Origin: an uncultured Acidobacteriota bacterium
GTDB lineage: Bacteria > Acidobacteriota > Vicinamibacteria > Vicinamibacterales > SCN-69-37
DNA: 6,219 nt
NCBI GenBank assembly: GCA_937880585.1
Contig: CALFMR010000076.1
Location: forward strand, 1-6,219
Direction: 5' to 3'
Every line of letters begins with the position of its first letter. The stretch's first letter is position 1. The notes under the pieces are model-generated. The model searched no databases and was not told the origin of the DNA. It was given only the letters and a program-made list of their open reading frames with translations. The translations under genes and the position numbers were made by a program. Positions 5,379-6,219 of the stretch are shown here, piece after piece.

Positions 5379-6128
5379 CTACCGCCCGCGGCGGACTTCG
5401 TCGGCGATGTCCCTGGCTGCCGCCGCGGGCTCCGGCGCGCGCACAATCGGCCGTCCAATCACGAGATATGAACTGCCGGCCTCGAGCGCGCCGGCCGGCG
5501 TGGACGTCCGCTGCTGATCGTCGCTGCCGGTCGACGCACTGCCGCCGCGGATGCCGGGCGTGACGATCACGAAGTCATCGCCACACGCGGCGCGAATGGC
5601 GGTCGTCTCGAGCGGGGAGGCGACGACGCCGTCGAGGCCGGATTCGCGAGCGAGCGTGGCCAGGCGCAGGACTTGATCGAGCGGCGATCCGGGGACGCCG
5701 ACGGCGTCGAGCGCGGCTGCATCCAGGCTCGTGAGCACCGTCACGGCGACGACGAGCGGTCGCGTTCGCCCGCTGGCGGCCGCAGCTTCGTCGGCCGCTT
5801 CCCGCGCGGCGCGCATCATGGCCGCGCCGCCGCTGGCGTGCACGTCCACCATCCATACGCCGAGCCGCGTCGCCGCGCGAACGGCGCCCGCGACCGTGTT
5901 GGGGATGTCGTGATATTTCAGGTCGAGGAAGACACGTTCTCCGCGATCGACCAGACGGCGGACGACGTCGGGACCCGCTGACGTGAAGAGCTCCTTGCCG
6001 ACCTTGTAGCCGCCGACCAGCCCGTGCAGCGTGTCGGCGAGCGCGGCCGCCCGTTCCGCGTCCGGCACGTCGAGCGCCACCAGAATCCGTTCCGCCGCAT
6101 CCGTACTCGTCGTCTTCGTCATCCTCAT
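5379..6128 (-). CDS. pyrF: Orotidine 5'-phosphate decarboxylase
   Basis: A 249-residue cytoplasmic TIM-barrel enzyme, normal length for the bacterial PyrF group. It converts OMP to UMP and CO2, the last step of de novo UMP synthesis, and so supplies UDP-sugars as well. ILVALDVPD (15-23) holds the first Asp; GYKVGKELF (40-48) carries K42 and K45. The catalytic D..KxxD array is [13 protein letters not shown] (67-79), with D69, K71 and D74. VTPGIR (189-194) and [12 protein letters not shown] (221-232) form the phosphate-binding loops near the C-terminus. All expected active-site residues are present. Two starts are possible, ATG 6128 and ATG 6122 (MRM...); I kept the first, but no strong ribosome-binding site distinguishes them. 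The gene is convergent with pal; its upstream neighbour is outside the window, though about 90 noncoding bases precede it. Confidence 0.96.
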   Translation of the reverse strand: MRMTKTTSTDAAERILVALDVPDAERAAALADTLHGLVGGYKVGKELFTSAGPDVVRRLVDRGERVFLDLKYHDIPNTVAGAVRAATRLGVWMVDVHASGGAAMMRAAREAADEAAAASGRTRPLVVAVTVLTSLDAAALDAVGVPGSPLDQVLRLATLARESGLDGVVASPLETTAIRAACGDDFVIVTPGIRGGSASTGSDDQQRTSTPAGALEAGSSYLVIGRPIVRAPEPAAAARDIADEVRRGR

Positions 6129-6134
6129 TGTCCC

Positions 6135-6157
6135 GGGCGGCCACAGAGAGCCGTCCC
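6135..6157. repeat. Imperfect hairpin just upstream of pyrF
   Basis: GGGCGGC (6135-6141) pairs with GCCGTCCC (6150-6157) with a single bulged T. It ends seven bases before the pyrF ATG on the minus strand and so would lie in the pyrF leader. It may be a decayed interspersed repeat or a leader structure; evidence is limited to the pairing. Confidence 0.35.
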
Positions 6158-6193
6158 TACACGATGGGTGTCGTTTCGCAATCTTCGCGTGAG

Positions 6194-6211
6194 GTCAGAA
6201 CCGCTTCTGAC
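6194..6211. repeat. Palindrome GTCAGAA-CCGC-TTCTGAC near the right edge
   Basis: Perfect 7-bp arms GTCAGAA (6194-6200) and TTCTGAC (6205-6211) with a 4-base centre. No T-run follows on either strand, so a classic terminator is unlikely. It could be an operator for pyrF transcription or a dispersed palindromic repeat, which I faintly associate with acidobacterial intergenic DNA. Confidence 0.5.
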
Positions 6212-6219
6212 TTCGAACT

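Noticed and set aside
5093..5458. 121-residue minus-strand frame with TRNPEPGTRNP-like repeats
   Set aside because: It is a translation of the GGGTTCC repeat and overlaps the terminator and both real genes; such proteins are common spurious calls.
4443..5471. 342-residue plus-strand frame overlapping pal in another frame
   Set aside because: No recognisable motif; it runs through pal out of frame and then through the heptad repeats and the antisense of pyrF.

Overview
This 6.2 kb window is GC-rich chromosomal DNA from a diderm (Gram-negative type) bacterium. The best guess is an Acidobacteriota lineage, perhaps Vicinamibacteria-like. That guess rests on three things: the style of the Pal lipoprotein, the intergenic GGGTTCC heptad repeats, and the GC-rich interspersed hairpin repeats. 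It is an inference from family memory, not a search result.

Layout, left to right. (1) Positions 8-480, plus strand: two small ATGA-overlapping genes of unknown function. The first is very basic with a striking HWYEAHGIG motif; the second is a compact, probably beta-rich protein. Their third-position GC bias looks weaker than that of the rest of the window, so they look like a small accessory module at the edge of a conserved block. (2) Positions 496-4398, minus strand: a three-gene surface-polysaccharide cluster, transcribed right to left. It encodes a class I SAM methyltransferase, an extended-SDR NAD-dependent sugar epimerase/dehydratase, and, after a 142 bp gap, a large membrane-anchored FlaA1/WbpM/CapD-type nucleotide-sugar 4,6-dehydratase. 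(3) A divergent intergenic region (4399-4524) holding a good sigma70-like promoter, and then plus-strand pal (4525-5109), an outer-membrane, peptidoglycan-binding lipoprotein. (4) Positions 5110-5378: a strong intrinsic terminator for pal embedded in blocks of a GGGTTCC heptad repeat, two of which fit the G-quadruplex consensus. (5) Positions 5379-6128, minus strand: pyrF, orotidine-5'-phosphate decarboxylase, convergent with pal. (6) Positions 6129-6219: noncoding DNA with two palindromic elements.

The polysaccharide genes plausibly act together to make and modify nucleotide-activated sugars for O-antigen, capsule or exopolysaccharide. Pal (envelope integrity) and PyrF (UMP supply, hence UDP-sugars) are core functions.

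The most unusual feature is at the methyltransferase/epimerase junction. A block of GC-rich hairpin repeats there has been read into the methyltransferase frame, adding about 45 repeat-derived residues. The enlarged frame ends in a 4-bp ATGA overlap with the epimerase. The two hairpins differ by a compensatory base-pair change. I found no CRISPR array, transposase, tRNA or rRNA.
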